Below, piece by piece: positions 41,679 through 50,310 of a DNA stretch of 64,000 nt. The notes beneath the pieces are model-generated. The model saw only the letters and a program-made list of their open reading frames with translations. It was not told the origin of the DNA and ran no database searches. The translations under genes were made by a program, and so were the position numbers. Source of the DNA: XN24 sp964462675 (lineage in GTDB: Bacteria; Pseudomonadota; Gammaproteobacteria; Steroidobacterales; XN24); contig CAYWYS010000014.1 in assembly GCA_964462675.1 (NCBI GenBank), forward strand, positions 1 through 64,000. The letters run 5' to 3'. Numbering within the stretch: the first letter of the stretch is position 1; the number at the start of each line of letters is the position of its first letter.

Positions 41679-42587
41679 TCAGCGGCAGCGATGCCCGATG
41701 ACTGCGCCGGCGTCGCCGACGAGGCGGATCGTCTCGCAGCCGGAGAAGTCCGCGCGCGGAAACACATCGGGCGGGCAGTAGCCGGCGGTTTCCTCCGGCG
41801 GCAACTCGATGGCAAGCGGCGGCTTGTGAGCGGCGACGGTGATGCCGAGGGCCTCGCGCTCGGCGCGGAGCTCGGCGAGAAATGTCGCCGCGCGGCTGCA
41901 GGAGTTCAGGATTCCTTCCTCGGGTGCCTGGAAACCCGCCAGCGTTGCAGACATCGCGCCGGGCGGCAGGCCGGCCTCGTACTCCGCGATCAGCAGCCAC
42001 GCCAGCGCGCTGTAGGCCAGCGGATCTTCGCGCTGCACGATCTCCAGGACCTCGTCCCGGTCGTCCTGGTTGACGACGGCCCAGCGGGCAATTTCCTGGT
42101 ACAGGCCGCCGAGCTTGAAGGCGGCGAAGGCGGAGCCCTTGACCACGGCTTTGCGATACCAGTCGATGGCCTCCAGCGGCATCTCCGGCGCGATCCGTGC
42201 GGCGAGGATCTGCATCGCCCAGAAGTCCCCCTCTTCTGCGAGTTCCAGCAGCCGGCCGTCGCGCTCGGTCCGGTAGTTCCGCTCCAGCGGCATGCCGGGC
42301 GAGCTGGTGTAGGTCGCCGGCGGAAACCCGCGGCTGCGCGCCCACGCCTCGATCTCGTCGTTGCTGGTGCCCAGCGCATCCAGCGCCAGCTGGTATTCCT
42401 GCTCAGACTCGATGCGGAACTCGGGAATACCGTCATCGCCGATGCGCGGGACGGTCGCGGTACCGGTTGCTGCGGGCCGTGCGGACGGCGCATCCGGCGC
42501 CCCGGCGCCCCGGAACAGCAGGTAGATCAGCGCCGTGGCGACGACGACCAGCAAGACAAAGAGCAACGGCAGGTAGCGCTTGAACAT
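41679..42587 (-). CDS. Hypothetical membrane-anchored protein with Sel1/TPR-like region
   Basis: A 302-residue protein with one N-terminal membrane helix (LPLLFVLLVVVATALIYLLF) followed by a probable periplasmic part. The middle (about 100-190) has helix pairs like Sel1/TPR repeats (DFWAMQILAARIAPE, SAFAAFKLGGLYQEI, YSALAWLLIAEYEAG). The last 75 residues contain four cysteines (in NSC, GYC, SGC and HRC), which could form two disulfides. No family name can be given. It overlaps no gene but starts next to the ctaB stop and may be read with it. Confidence 0.75.
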   Translation of the reverse strand: MFKRYLPLLFVLLVVVATALIYLLFRGAGAPDAPSARPAATGTATVPRIGDDGIPEFRIESEQEYQLALDALGTSNDEIEAWARSRGFPPATYTSSPGMPLERNYRTERDGRLLELAEEGDFWAMQILAARIAPEMPLEAIDWYRKAVVKGSAFAAFKLGGLYQEIARWAVVNQDDRDEVLEIVQREDPLAYSALAWLLIAEYEAGLPPGAMSATLAGFQAPEEGILNSCSRAATFLAELRAEREALGITVAAHKPPLAIELPPEETAGYCPPDVFPRADFSGCETIRLVGDAGAVIGHRCR

Positions 42588-42591
42588 GCGG

Positions 42592-43503
42592 TCAACCAAG
42601 GAACAGCGGGACGTAGTGGTCGGCGAGCAGGAACGAGAAGATCCCCATCAGGTAGGTGATCGAGTAGCTGAAGGTCTTCATCGGCAGCTCGGGCCGGTCC
42701 GAGCGCATCATCGCGATCGCGTAGTAAAGAAATCCTCCGCCGAACCCGACCGCGCCGAGCAGGTACAACCAGCCGCTCATGCCGGTCAGCCATGGCAGCA
42801 GGCCGACGATGAACAGCAGGATCGTGTACAGCAGGATCTGCAGGCGCGTGAACTCGACGCCGTGCGTCACCGGCATCATCGGGATGTTGACCTGCGCGTA
42901 TTCGTCCTTGCGCGCGATCGCCAGCGCCCAGAAATGCGGCGGCGTCCAGACGAAGATGATCAGGAACAGCAGCAGCGCGTGGGCGTGGACCTCGCCGGTG
43001 ATCGCGACCCAGCCGAGCACCGGCGGCGCCGCGCCCGCCGCACCGCCAATGACGATGTTCTGGGGCGTGGCGCGCTTCAGGAACACCGTGTAGACGATGG
43101 CGTAGCCGATCAGGCTGAAGAAGGTCAGCACGGCGGTCAACGGATTGACCAGGTGCCACAGCATCAGCATCGACGCGAGCCCGAGCAGCACGGCGAAGGT
43201 CAGCGCCTCGGGCTCGGTCAGGTGGCCGGTCGGCAAGGGCCGGCGCCGGGTGCGTCGCATGACCGCGTCGATCCGCGCGTCGAGCACGTGGTTGATGGCG
43301 GCCGCCGAGGCAGCGGCGAGGCCGATGCCAAGCGTGCCGAACAGCAGCTTGTCGAGCGGCACCAGGCCCGGCACCGCCAGGAACATGCCCACGACGGCCG
43401 TGAACACGATCAGGCTGACGACCTTGAGCTTGCACAGCGCCAGGTAGTCGCCGAGCCTGGCCGCCAGTCCTGCCGCCGGCAACTTCCGAACCTCAGTTTG
43501 CAC
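42592..43503 (-). CDS. ctaB: Protoheme IX farnesyltransferase (heme O synthase)
   Basis: A 303-residue nine-helix membrane prenyltransferase that adds a farnesyl group to heme b, giving heme O for the terminal oxidase. The prenyl-diphosphate motif is NHVLDARIDAVMRRTRRRPLP, with the second motif region FVWTPPHFWALAI and KDEYAQVNIPMMPV. It closes the oxidase-assembly group SURF1-SCO-like-ctaB. Heme A synthase (ctaA), usually just before ctaB, is not found here. Confidence 0.96.
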   Translation of the reverse strand: MQTEVRKLPAAGLAARLGDYLALCKLKVVSLIVFTAVVGMFLAVPGLVPLDKLLFGTLGIGLAAASAAAINHVLDARIDAVMRRTRRRPLPTGHLTEPEALTFAVLLGLASMLMLWHLVNPLTAVLTFFSLIGYAIVYTVFLKRATPQNIVIGGAAGAAPPVLGWVAITGEVHAHALLLFLIIFVWTPPHFWALAIARKDEYAQVNIPMMPVTHGVEFTRLQILLYTILLFIVGLLPWLTGMSGWLYLLGAVGFGGGFLYYAIAMMRSDRPELPMKTFSYSITYLMGIFSFLLADHYVPLFLG

Positions 43504-43617
43504 GCCATGCCACCTTGCTGAAACCGGCCACCCGCGCGGCGCCGTACCGCGCGCCGGGCGAATTGTGTCGGATCGCGCCGGCCGAGTCGATCCCAGGGCG
43601 TGTGTCGCCCATCTCCA

Positions 43618-44211
43618 TCAGCCGATCCTCGACAGCCGCAACAGGCGCTTCAGGTCCTCGAGCATGCCCTTCGGCGGCTCGTCGGCCGGGTAGCGCATCA
43701 TCGCGTTGCCGAGCGGATCCACGAGCCAGTAGCCGTCCGCCTGGCCGGCAAACGCCCGCAGCAGCGCGTCGCCGTCCGCGCCGCCAAGGCTTGCGACCAG
43801 CAGGTCCGGGTGCTCGGCCACGAGGAACCCGGCGGCGGGCGGATCGCCGACATGAAGATAGACGCGCTGCACGCGATCCATCAGCCGGCCGAGCGCGAGC
43901 CGCATCTGCCGGCCGTTGTACAGTGACGCCCGGCAGGCTTCGCCGCAGTCCTCGCGGGCGACATACACCAGTGACCAGTGGTGGCGCAGGAAATCCGCTT
44001 CCGTGTGTCGCCCGTCCGGCATCGGCAGGCTCGCCTCGGGCAATTCGATCACCGGCACGACCAGCTCGCCGTGGTTGATCGTGCCGCCGGGGCGCCAGCC
44101 GGTATCGTAGTAGAGGTAAACGGCGATCGCGAGCGGGCCGAAAAACAGCAGGAAAAGCCCCCAGCCCTGCAGGCTCGGGCGTCGCGGGGCGTGTTTGTCT
44201 TCCATGTTCAT
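43618..44211 (-). CDS. SCO-like cytochrome oxidase assembly protein
   Basis: A 197-residue protein with an N-terminal membrane helix (about 16-35) and a periplasmic thioredoxin-like domain. The motif ARED-CGEAC has CxxxC (Cys89, Cys93) in the place where SCO proteins bind copper, and VYLHVGDPPAAGF follows. It is shorter and more divergent than typical Sco1, and the family appears in gammaproteobacterial oxidase loci between SURF1 and CtaA. Copper delivery or thiol reduction at CuA is the likely job but is inferred. The start shares ATGA with the SURF1 stop. Confidence 0.75.
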   Translation of the reverse strand: MNMEDKHAPRRPSLQGWGLFLLFFGPLAIAVYLYYDTGWRPGGTINHGELVVPVIELPEASLPMPDGRHTEADFLRHHWSLVYVAREDCGEACRASLYNGRQMRLALGRLMDRVQRVYLHVGDPPAAGFLVAEHPDLLVASLGGADGDALLRAFAGQADGYWLVDPLGNAMMRYPADEPPKGMLEDLKRLLRLSRIG

Positions 44212-44924
44212 TCCGATTTCCTGAACGACCAGGCCAGGTAGAGGATGACCAGCGTCACGGCGAGCGCAAACCACTGGACCGCGTAGCCGATATGGCGCTC
44301 GGGGCCGAAGTCCGACGGCCGCCAGTCGCGCCGGTAACCGTCGGGTTCCGCGGCGTCGAGCAACAGCAGGCCCGGCACGAGTTCCAGGTCGAGCGCGGCG
44401 GAGAGTTCGTCCAGGGTCGGGAACTGGACGACTTTCGGCCAGCCCGGCGTCATCACGGTAGCCAGCGCGATGCCCGGCCGCGGCATCTGGTCGAGGCGCC
44501 CGGACACGGTGCGCACCCCGTCGCTTACCGCAATCGGCGGCGGACCGGCGGCCGAGAAGTCCCGCACGACCCAGCCGCGATCCACGATGAGCGCGCGGCC
44601 ACTGTCCTCGAGCAGCAGGGGCGTCAGCACCCGGTAACCCGCCTGGCCGCCCGCCACCATGTTGTCCAGCAGAAACTGCCGCTCGGGCAGGTACCTGCCG
44701 GTCGCGCGCACCGGCGCGTAGCGTCGCAGCGTCTCCGGCCCGCGCGGGCTCGCGTCCAGCGCAACCGGTTCGCCGCCGGCGGCGAAGTCAGTGAACAGCG
44801 CACGTTTCTGTCCTGCCCGGTCCAGCTGCCAGGCGCCAAGCGCCAGCAGCAGGGGCAGGAAGAACGCGGTGAACAGCGTCGCCGCGAGCCCGGGCCGGAA
44901 GCGGCGCTGCGGCGCCGCGGCCAC
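44208..44924 (-). CDS. SURF1 family cytochrome oxidase assembly protein
   Basis: A 238-residue protein with two membrane helices, one at each end (about 11-29 and 212-232). SURF1 proteins assist heme a insertion into oxidase subunit I. Family blocks are LGAWQLDRAGQK after the first helix, YRVLTPLLLEDSGRALIVDRGWV in the middle and RHIGYAVQWFALAVTLVILYL at the end. The start is GTG at 44924. It is translationally coupled to the SCO-like gene. Confidence 0.93.
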   Translation of the reverse strand: MAAAPQRRFRPGLAATLFTAFFLPLLLALGAWQLDRAGQKRALFTDFAAGGEPVALDASPRGPETLRRYAPVRATGRYLPERQFLLDNMVAGGQAGYRVLTPLLLEDSGRALIVDRGWVVRDFSAAGPPPIAVSDGVRTVSGRLDQMPRPGIALATVMTPGWPKVVQFPTLDELSAALDLELVPGLLLLDAAEPDGYRRDWRPSDFGPERHIGYAVQWFALAVTLVILYLAWSFRKSE

Positions 44925-44994
44925 GCCTCAGGCTCCCGCGGCGCGGCATGACGCGCTGCGCAAGCTATACTGGGTGCCCTGTCCGGAGTATCGC

Positions 44995-45201
44995 ATGAGT
45001 CCAATCAAGCTCCTGATCCTGCTCGCTTTCGTCGCGATCCTGGCGAGCCTCGCGTCCGGCCTCGTCTACCTGGTCAAGGATGAGCACGACTCCCGCAGGC
45101 TGGTCAATGCGCTGACCTGGCGCATCGGCCTGTCGATCGCGCTGTTCGTCGTGCTGCTGCTCGCCTACGCCGCGGGACTGATCGAGCCGGGCAAGCTCTG
45201 A
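44995..45201 (+). CDS. DUF2909 / twin transmembrane protein
   Basis: A 68-residue protein with two membrane helices (about 4-26 and 44-63) joined by a charged loop (VKDEHDSRRLVNALTWRI). This matches the short twin-transmembrane (DUF2909) proteins found in gammaproteobacterial oxidase loci. It is read on the plus strand, opposite the surrounding oxidase genes. GGAG precedes the ATG, and TATACT at 44966-44971 may be its -10. Function unknown; a role in oxidase assembly is inferred from position only. Confidence 0.85.
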   Translation: MSPIKLLILLAFVAILASLASGLVYLVKDEHDSRRLVNALTWRIGLSIALFVVLLLAYAAGLIEPGKL

Positions 45202-45210
45202 GGCCGCGAG

Positions 45211-45238
45211 GACGCGGAGACGCGGAGGCGCGGAGACG
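45211..45238 (+). repeat. Short GACGCGGA octamer array
   Basis: Three and a half units (GACGCGGA, GACGCGGA, GGCGCGGA, then GACGC) lie between the converging ends of the DUF2909 gene and coxC. They are clearly related to the GACGCAGA units at 41555-41618. Confidence 0.7.
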
Positions 45239-45282
45239 CTGCCGGCAGTGGCCTTGGAAGGGTTTTCGTCGCGAATGGCCGG

Positions 45283-46146
45283 CTAGAGCCAGTAGACGAA
45301 AATGAACAGGCCCAGCCAGACCACGTCGACGAAGTGCCAGTACCAGGCCACGCCCTCGAAGCCGAAGTGCTGCTTCGGCGTGAAATGCCCCTTCAGCACG
45401 CGTATCCAGATGACGATCAGCATGATCGCGCCGAGCGTTACGTGCATGCCGTGGAACCCGGTCAGCATGAAGAACGTGCTGCCGTAGATGCCCGAGGTCA
45501 GCCGCAGGTTCAGGTCCTGGTAGGCATGGACATACTCGTAGGCTTGCAGGCTGAGGAACAGCAAGCCGAGCACGATCGTGGCGAACAGGCCCCACGCCGT
45601 CAGCGCCCGGTTGCCTTCCTTGATCGCGTGATGCGCGACCGTGATGGTCAGGCCGCTGGTCAGCAGGATCGCGGTGTTGACCGCCGGCAGGCCGCCGGCG
45701 CCCATGATCTCGAAGTCGCCGCCCCAGGCCTTCGGCCCGCCGGTCGGCCAGGCGCCCTCGTAGTCCGGATACAGCAGCAGGTGGGTGAAGAAGTTGTTGC
45801 CCTCGCCGCCGAGCCAGGGCACGGCAAGCTGGCGGGCGTAGAACAGCGCGCCGAAGAACGCGGCGAAGAACATGACCTCGGAGATGATGAACCAGGTCAT
45901 GCCCATGCGGAACGAGCGATCGACCTGGGCGTTGTATGCGCCGGACTCGCTCTCGTTGATGACCACGGCGAACCAGCCGCAGATCATGACCAGCACGACC
46001 GCCACGCCGAGCCAGGCCACCCAGCCCATGATGCCGATGCCGTTCAGCCAGGCGGACAGGCCGAGCATCATGACAAACAGGCCGACCGCGCCGACGATCG
46101 GCCAGTAGCTGCCGTGCGGCACGTAGTAACGCTGTGTCTGTTCCAT
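45283..46146 (-). CDS. coxC: Cytochrome c oxidase subunit III
   Basis: A 287-residue seven-helix subunit of the aa3-type heme-copper oxidase; it stabilises subunit I and the proton uptake path. Landmarks are SYWPIVGAVGLF at the N-terminus, GMTWFIISEVMFFAAFFGALFYAR, TVAHHAIKEG, and TGFHGMHVTLGAIML with VAWYWHFVDVVWLGLFIFVYW at the end. Length is somewhat above mitochondrial COIII, as usual for bacterial enzymes of this kind. Confidence 0.97.
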   Translation of the reverse strand: MEQTQRYYVPHGSYWPIVGAVGLFVMMLGLSAWLNGIGIMGWVAWLGVAVVLVMICGWFAVVINESESGAYNAQVDRSFRMGMTWFIISEVMFFAAFFGALFYARQLAVPWLGGEGNNFFTHLLLYPDYEGAWPTGGPKAWGGDFEIMGAGGLPAVNTAILLTSGLTITVAHHAIKEGNRALTAWGLFATIVLGLLFLSLQAYEYVHAYQDLNLRLTSGIYGSTFFMLTGFHGMHVTLGAIMLIVIWIRVLKGHFTPKQHFGFEGVAWYWHFVDVVWLGLFIFVYWL

Positions 46147-46189
46147 CGGAGTCCCCGTTGTGTTCTCTATGCCGGACCGCGCGGCGAAA

Positions 46190-46726
46190 TCATTTCACCG
46201 CAGCCAGTCCCGCCCGATCGAAGAAAGTGTACGAAAGCGTCACCGTGTCCACATTGGCCGGCAGGTCCGGATCGATGATGAAGATCACGGGCATGTCGCG
46301 GCCCTCGCTGGGGCCGAACTGCTGCTCGGTGAAGCAGAAGCACTCGGCCTTGGTGAAATAGCGCGCCGCGGTTCCGGGCGCCACGCTCGGCACCGCGTGG
46401 CCGACGACGTCTAGGTCCCGCAAGTTCCGGGCCCAGTAGGTCGTCGTGTACATCTGCCCCGGGTGGACCGTCATGCTGGGGACACTCGGGCGGAATTCCC
46501 ACGGGCCGTTGGCGTTCACCGAGGCGACGAACTCGACCCGTATGCTGCGCGAGAGATCCGGCGCCGGCACGACATCCACGACAGCCTCGTTGCTGGTGCG
46601 GCCGCCGAGCCCGGTGATGTCGCAGAACACGTCGTAGATCGGCACCAGCAGGAAGCCGAAGCCGAACATCGCGGCCGTCAGCGCGACGAGCTTCAGCGCC
46701 ATGACGCGGATGCCGCTGCCGTTCAC
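46190..46726 (-). CDS. ctaG: Cytochrome c oxidase assembly protein CtaG (Cox11)
   Basis: A 178-residue copper chaperone that inserts CuB into subunit I. It has an N-terminal membrane helix (about 8-30, followed by PIYDVFCDITGLGG with a conserved Cys) and a periplasmic domain with the copper site ECFCFTEQ and a C-terminal PVIFIIDPDL block. The GTG start at 46726 shares GTGA with the stop of the 45-residue gene upstream. Confidence 0.95.
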   Translation of the reverse strand: MNGSGIRVMALKLVALTAAMFGFGFLLVPIYDVFCDITGLGGRTSNEAVVDVVPAPDLSRSIRVEFVASVNANGPWEFRPSVPSMTVHPGQMYTTTYWARNLRDLDVVGHAVPSVAPGTAARYFTKAECFCFTEQQFGPSEGRDMPVIFIIDPDLPANVDTVTLSYTFFDRAGLAAVK

Positions 46727-46860
46727 GACAGGCCCTGGCTGCGCTCAGCCATCAGGAAGATGAACAAGGCGTAGACCGCGAGCGCGGCGACGCCCAGGAT
46801 CACCGCATTGCGGATGACCTTGGCGCGGCGCGCGGGCTGCTGTGTCTGCAAGTCGTTCAA
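46723..46860 (-). CDS. Cytochrome oxidase small assembly protein (45 aa)
   Basis: A short gene of 45 codons and a stop between coxA and ctaG. It begins TTG at 46860, six bases after GGGAG, and ends in a GTGA overlap with ctaG. The product has an N-terminal polar part with RRAKVIRNA, one membrane helix (VILGVAALAVYALFIFLM) and a short tail. Position, size and topology match the small one-helix proteins found between coxA and ctaG in many proteobacteria. A role in oxidase assembly is inferred. Confidence 0.75.
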   Translation of the reverse strand: MNDLQTQQPARRAKVIRNAVILGVAALAVYALFIFLMAERSQGLS

Positions 46861-46872
46861 TGCCGCTCCCTG

Positions 46873-48450
46873 TTACTTGACGACCGGCGGCGTGTCGAAA
46901 GTGTGGTGCGGCGCCGGCGAGGGCACGGTCCACTCGAGGCCGTGCGAGCCCTCCCAGACGCCCGCGGTCGCCTGCTGGCCGCCCTTGGCGCAGCGGTAGA
47001 TGTTCCAGGCGAACAGCAGCTGCGAGAAGCCGAACACGAACGCGCCGACGGTCGCGATCGCGTTGAAGTCCGAGAACTGCGTCGCGTAGTCGGGAATCCT
47101 GCGCGGCATTCCGGCCAGTCCGACGAAGTGCATCGGGAAGAATGTCACGTTGACCGAGATCGCGGTCAGCCAGAAATGCAGCTTGCCCATCGTTTCGTTG
47201 TACATGTGGCCGGTCCACTTGGGCAGCCAGTAGTACACCCCCGCCATGATGGCGAACACGGCGCCCGGCACCAGCACGTAGTGGAAGTGGGCGACGACGA
47301 AGTAGGAGTCGTGGTACTGCAGGTCGGCCGGCACGATCGCGAGCATCAGCCCGGAGAAGCCGCCGATCGTGAACAGGAACACAAAGGCCAGGGCAAACAG
47401 CATCGGCGTCTCGAAAGTCATCGAGCCGCGCCACATGGTCGCCACCCAGTTGAACACCTTCACGCCGGTCGGCACCGCAATCAGCATGGTCGTGAACATG
47501 AAGAACAGCTGGCCGGCCAGCGGCATGCCGACGGTGAACATGTGGTGCGCCCACACGATGAAGGACAGGAAGGCGATGCTGGCCGTGGCGTAGACCATCG
47601 CGCTGTAGCCGAACAGCGGCTTGCGGGCGAAGGTCGGGATGATTTCCGAGACGATCCCGAACGCCGGCAGGATCATGATGTAGACCTCTGGGTGTCCGAA
47701 GAACCAGAAGATGTGCTGGAACATCACCGGGTCGCCGCCGCCGGCGGCCGTGAAGAATGCCGTGCCGAAGTACTTGTCGGTCAGCAGCATCGTGACCGCG
47801 CCCGCCAGCACCGGCATGACCAGGATCAGCAGGTAGGCGGTGATCAGCCACGTCCAGACGAACAGCGGCATCTTCAGCAGCGTCATGCCGGGCGCACGCA
47901 TGTTCATGATCGTCACGATGATGTTGATGGCGCCCATGATCGAGGACAGGCCCATCAGGTGAATCGAGAAGATCACGAACGGGAAGGCATTGCCGGTCTG
48001 CAGCACCAGCGGCGGGTACAGCGTCCACCCGGAGGCGGGTCCGCCGCCCGGCAGGAACAGGGTCATCAGCAGCAGCGTGAACGCGAACGGCAGGATCCAG
48101 AAGCTCCAGTTGTTGAGCCGCGGCAGCGCCATGTCCGGCGCGCCGACCTGCAACGGGACCATCCAGTTGGCCAGTCCGACGAAAGCCGGCATGACCGCGC
48201 CGAAGATCATCGCCAGCGCGTGCATCGTGGTCATCTGGTTGAAGAAGGCCGGATCGACGAACTGGAGGCCCGGCTGGAACAGCTCGGCGCGGATCACCAG
48301 CGCCATTGCGCCGCCGACAAAGAACATGACCAGGCTGAACACCAGGTACATCGTGCCGATGTCCTTGTGGTTCGTGGTCGTCAGCCAGCGCATGATGCCG
48401 GTCGGGTGGTGGCCGTGATCGCCGTGCTCTGCGTGGGTCGCGGTGGACAT
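46873..48450 (-). CDS. coxA: Cytochrome c oxidase subunit I
   Basis: A 525-residue twelve-helix catalytic subunit that carries heme a (low spin) and the heme a3-CuB centre, reducing O2 and pumping protons. The CuB/cross-link motif is WFFGHPEVYIMILP; AHHMF carries two further CuB histidines, and VVAHFHYVLVPGAVF carries the heme ligands. The N-terminus HAEHGDHGHHPTGIMRWL is His-rich. The ATG at 48450 was chosen; the longer open frame runs back into coxB. Confidence 0.97.
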   Translation of the reverse strand: MSTATHAEHGDHGHHPTGIMRWLTTTNHKDIGTMYLVFSLVMFFVGGAMALVIRAELFQPGLQFVDPAFFNQMTTMHALAMIFGAVMPAFVGLANWMVPLQVGAPDMALPRLNNWSFWILPFAFTLLLMTLFLPGGGPASGWTLYPPLVLQTGNAFPFVIFSIHLMGLSSIMGAINIIVTIMNMRAPGMTLLKMPLFVWTWLITAYLLILVMPVLAGAVTMLLTDKYFGTAFFTAAGGGDPVMFQHIFWFFGHPEVYIMILPAFGIVSEIIPTFARKPLFGYSAMVYATASIAFLSFIVWAHHMFTVGMPLAGQLFFMFTTMLIAVPTGVKVFNWVATMWRGSMTFETPMLFALAFVFLFTIGGFSGLMLAIVPADLQYHDSYFVVAHFHYVLVPGAVFAIMAGVYYWLPKWTGHMYNETMGKLHFWLTAISVNVTFFPMHFVGLAGMPRRIPDYATQFSDFNAIATVGAFVFGFSQLLFAWNIYRCAKGGQQATAGVWEGSHGLEWTVPSPAPHHTFDTPPVVK

Positions 48451-48473
48451 CTCGGGAATCTCCTGGGTTCGGC

Positions 48474-49661
48474 TCAGCGGACGGCAGCGATGTCGGCGGG
48501 TGCTACGAGGTCGCCGCTTTCGTTGCCCCAGGCATTGCGCTGGTAGGTGATGATGGCCGCCAGCTCCTCGTTGGCGAGCTGTGGCCCGAATCCGGCCATC
48601 GCGGTGCCGGTGCGACCGTGCACGGCAAGCTTGATGTGCTCGTCCCTGCTGACGGCGGTGCCGGCAAGCGGCGGGAATCCGGCGGCCGGCAGGCCCTGGC
48701 CGTTGGCCTGGTGGCAGGCGGCGCAGTTGCTGGCATGCAGGGTTTCGCCGCGCGCCATCACCGTGTCCAGGGTCCAGGGCTCGGCGGGCGCCGCGGCCGT
48801 GTCGGCCATCGAGGCGGCCGGCGACTCGGGGGCCGTGGATGCCAGGCGGGTTTCGGCGCGGGGGGCCTGCGCGGCCAGCCAGGTGGTGTATTCGGCGACC
48901 GGCAGGACCTCGACGACGACCGGCATGAAGCCGTGATCGCGGCCGCAGAGCTCGGCGCACTGGCCGCGGTAGATGCCGGGTTCTTCCGCCTGGAACCAGA
49001 ACTCGTTGACGAAGCCGGGAATCGCGTCCTTCTTGCCGCCGAAGTCCGGCACCCACCAGGAGTGGATGACGTCGTTGGCGGTCAACAGCAGCCGCACCTT
49101 GGCGCCAACCGGCACGACCAGCGGCCGATCCACGTCAAGCAGGTAATTCTCCACCGACCGCACATCGACCCCGGACCGAAGCTGCCGGGCGCGGTTGGAT
49201 TCTTCCGACAGCCGGCTGAAGAAGCTGACGCCTTCGTCGAGGTACTCGTAATGCCACATCCATTGGTAGCCGGTGACCTTGACCGTCATGTCGCTGTTGC
49301 GGGTGTCTTCCATGCGGATCAGCGTGTCCGCTGCGGGCACGGCCATCGCGACCAGGATCACGATGGGAATAACGGTCCAGACGATCTCGACCCGGGTGCT
49401 GTGCGAGAACTTGGCCGGCTCGACACCGCGCGATTTGCGGTGGTACACGATGGACCAGAGCATCGCGCCGAACACGATGATCGCGATCACCACGCAGATG
49501 CCGAAAATCAGCATGTGAAGGCCATAGACCTCCTCGCTGATCGCGGTCACCCCGCGCGGCATGTTCACCGCCCAGTCGGCCCGTGCCGACGCCTGTAAGG
49601 CGAGGGTCAACCCCGCGCCTGCCGCAATGCGGCCCATCCACCGTGTCGTGGTCTTGGACAT
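48474..49661 (-). CDS. coxB: Cytochrome c oxidase subunit II with fused cytochrome c domain (caa3 type)
   Basis: A 395-residue subunit that accepts electrons at the CuA centre. A signal peptide (about 1-28) is followed by two membrane helices. The cupredoxin domain has the CuA set IHSWWVPDFG and CAELCGRDHGFM. The last ~100 residues form a class I cytochrome c domain with heme motif CAACH and a probable Met ligand near MAGF. The covalent cytochrome makes this a caa3-type enzyme. Its start lies 30 bases after the DUF2244 stop. Confidence 0.96.
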   Translation of the reverse strand: MSKTTTRWMGRIAAGAGLTLALQASARADWAVNMPRGVTAISEEVYGLHMLIFGICVVIAIIVFGAMLWSIVYHRKSRGVEPAKFSHSTRVEIVWTVIPIVILVAMAVPAADTLIRMEDTRNSDMTVKVTGYQWMWHYEYLDEGVSFFSRLSEESNRARQLRSGVDVRSVENYLLDVDRPLVVPVGAKVRLLLTANDVIHSWWVPDFGGKKDAIPGFVNEFWFQAEEPGIYRGQCAELCGRDHGFMPVVVEVLPVAEYTTWLAAQAPRAETRLASTAPESPAASMADTAAAPAEPWTLDTVMARGETLHASNCAACHQANGQGLPAAGFPPLAGTAVSRDEHIKLAVHGRTGTAMAGFGPQLANEELAAIITYQRNAWGNESGDLVAPADIAAVR

Positions 49662-49691
49662 CAGTCCGGGCTCCCCTCGATCAGGACTCTC

Positions 49692-50246
49692 TCACTCACA
49701 ATCTTTCGCCGCCGACCGCTCCCCGGTTGCATGCGACAGCTCCCTGCCGTCGATCAGCTCCGCGAGGCGGCCGCGCATACTCTGGCGCTCGGTCTCGGTC
49801 AGCACGGCGCCGACTTCCCAGCGCTTGCCGTGGCAGCGCAACAGCAGTCGGCTCGGATGACCGCGCCAGCGCGCCGGCACCAGCTCAACCTTCGTCCAGT
49901 TGCGCGGCAGCTCGAAACGCTCCTCCACCGCGCCAACACCTTTCTCGATGACGATCCGGTCCGGGTAGATGCTGACGACCTCCCGGTAGCGGCCGCGTCG
50001 CTGGCTCAGGCCCAGCGCCAGGCCCAGCACGAACAGCTCGAGCCCGGCGAACGGCAGCACTGGCCAGAAACCGCGCGCCGCCAGCAAGCCCGCGATCAAC
50101 AGGGACATCCCTGCCGTCACGCCGAAGAACAGCAGCGCACCCTGCCGGGTCAGCGACGAATTCGCGCTGACCAGGATCTGTCCGAGGGGCTGGTCGCTGG
50201 CACCGGAGACGTCTTCAACCTCCCGTGGCGCACCACGGCATCTCAA
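49692..50246 (-). CDS. DUF2244 family membrane protein
   Basis: A protein of about 184 residues with two membrane helices (GALLFFGVTAGMSLLIAGLLAA and a second near VLPFAGLELFVLGLALGL), followed by a soluble domain with REVVSIYPDRIVIEKG and NWTKVELVPARW. DUF2244 members sit next to cytochrome oxidase genes in many proteobacteria; function unknown. The start is unclear: no ATG is in frame, and TTG at 50246, TTG at 50276 or GTG at 50282 are the options. Confidence 0.75.
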   Translation of the reverse strand: MRCRGAPREVEDVSGASDQPLGQILVSANSSLTRQGALLFFGVTAGMSLLIAGLLAARGFWPVLPFAGLELFVLGLALGLSQRRGRYREVVSIYPDRIVIEKGVGAVEERFELPRNWTKVELVPARWRGHPSRLLLRCHGKRWEVGAVLTETERQSMRGRLAELIDGRELSHATGERSAAKDCE

Positions 50247-50310
50247 AAGCCGGGCAATCGTAAGTGAATGCCGCAATGGCACGCAACATCGAATGTGGTG
50301 AGCGCGCAAC

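Noticed and set aside
39367..41781. An 804-codon plus-strand open frame opposite uvrD
   Set aside because: Low-complexity Arg/Ala/Gln-rich translation; uvrD on the other strand has all helicase motifs.
48451..49056. An N-terminal extension of coxA of about 200 codons
   Set aside because: The extension lies entirely inside coxB in another frame; the ATG at 48450 gives the normal subunit I start.
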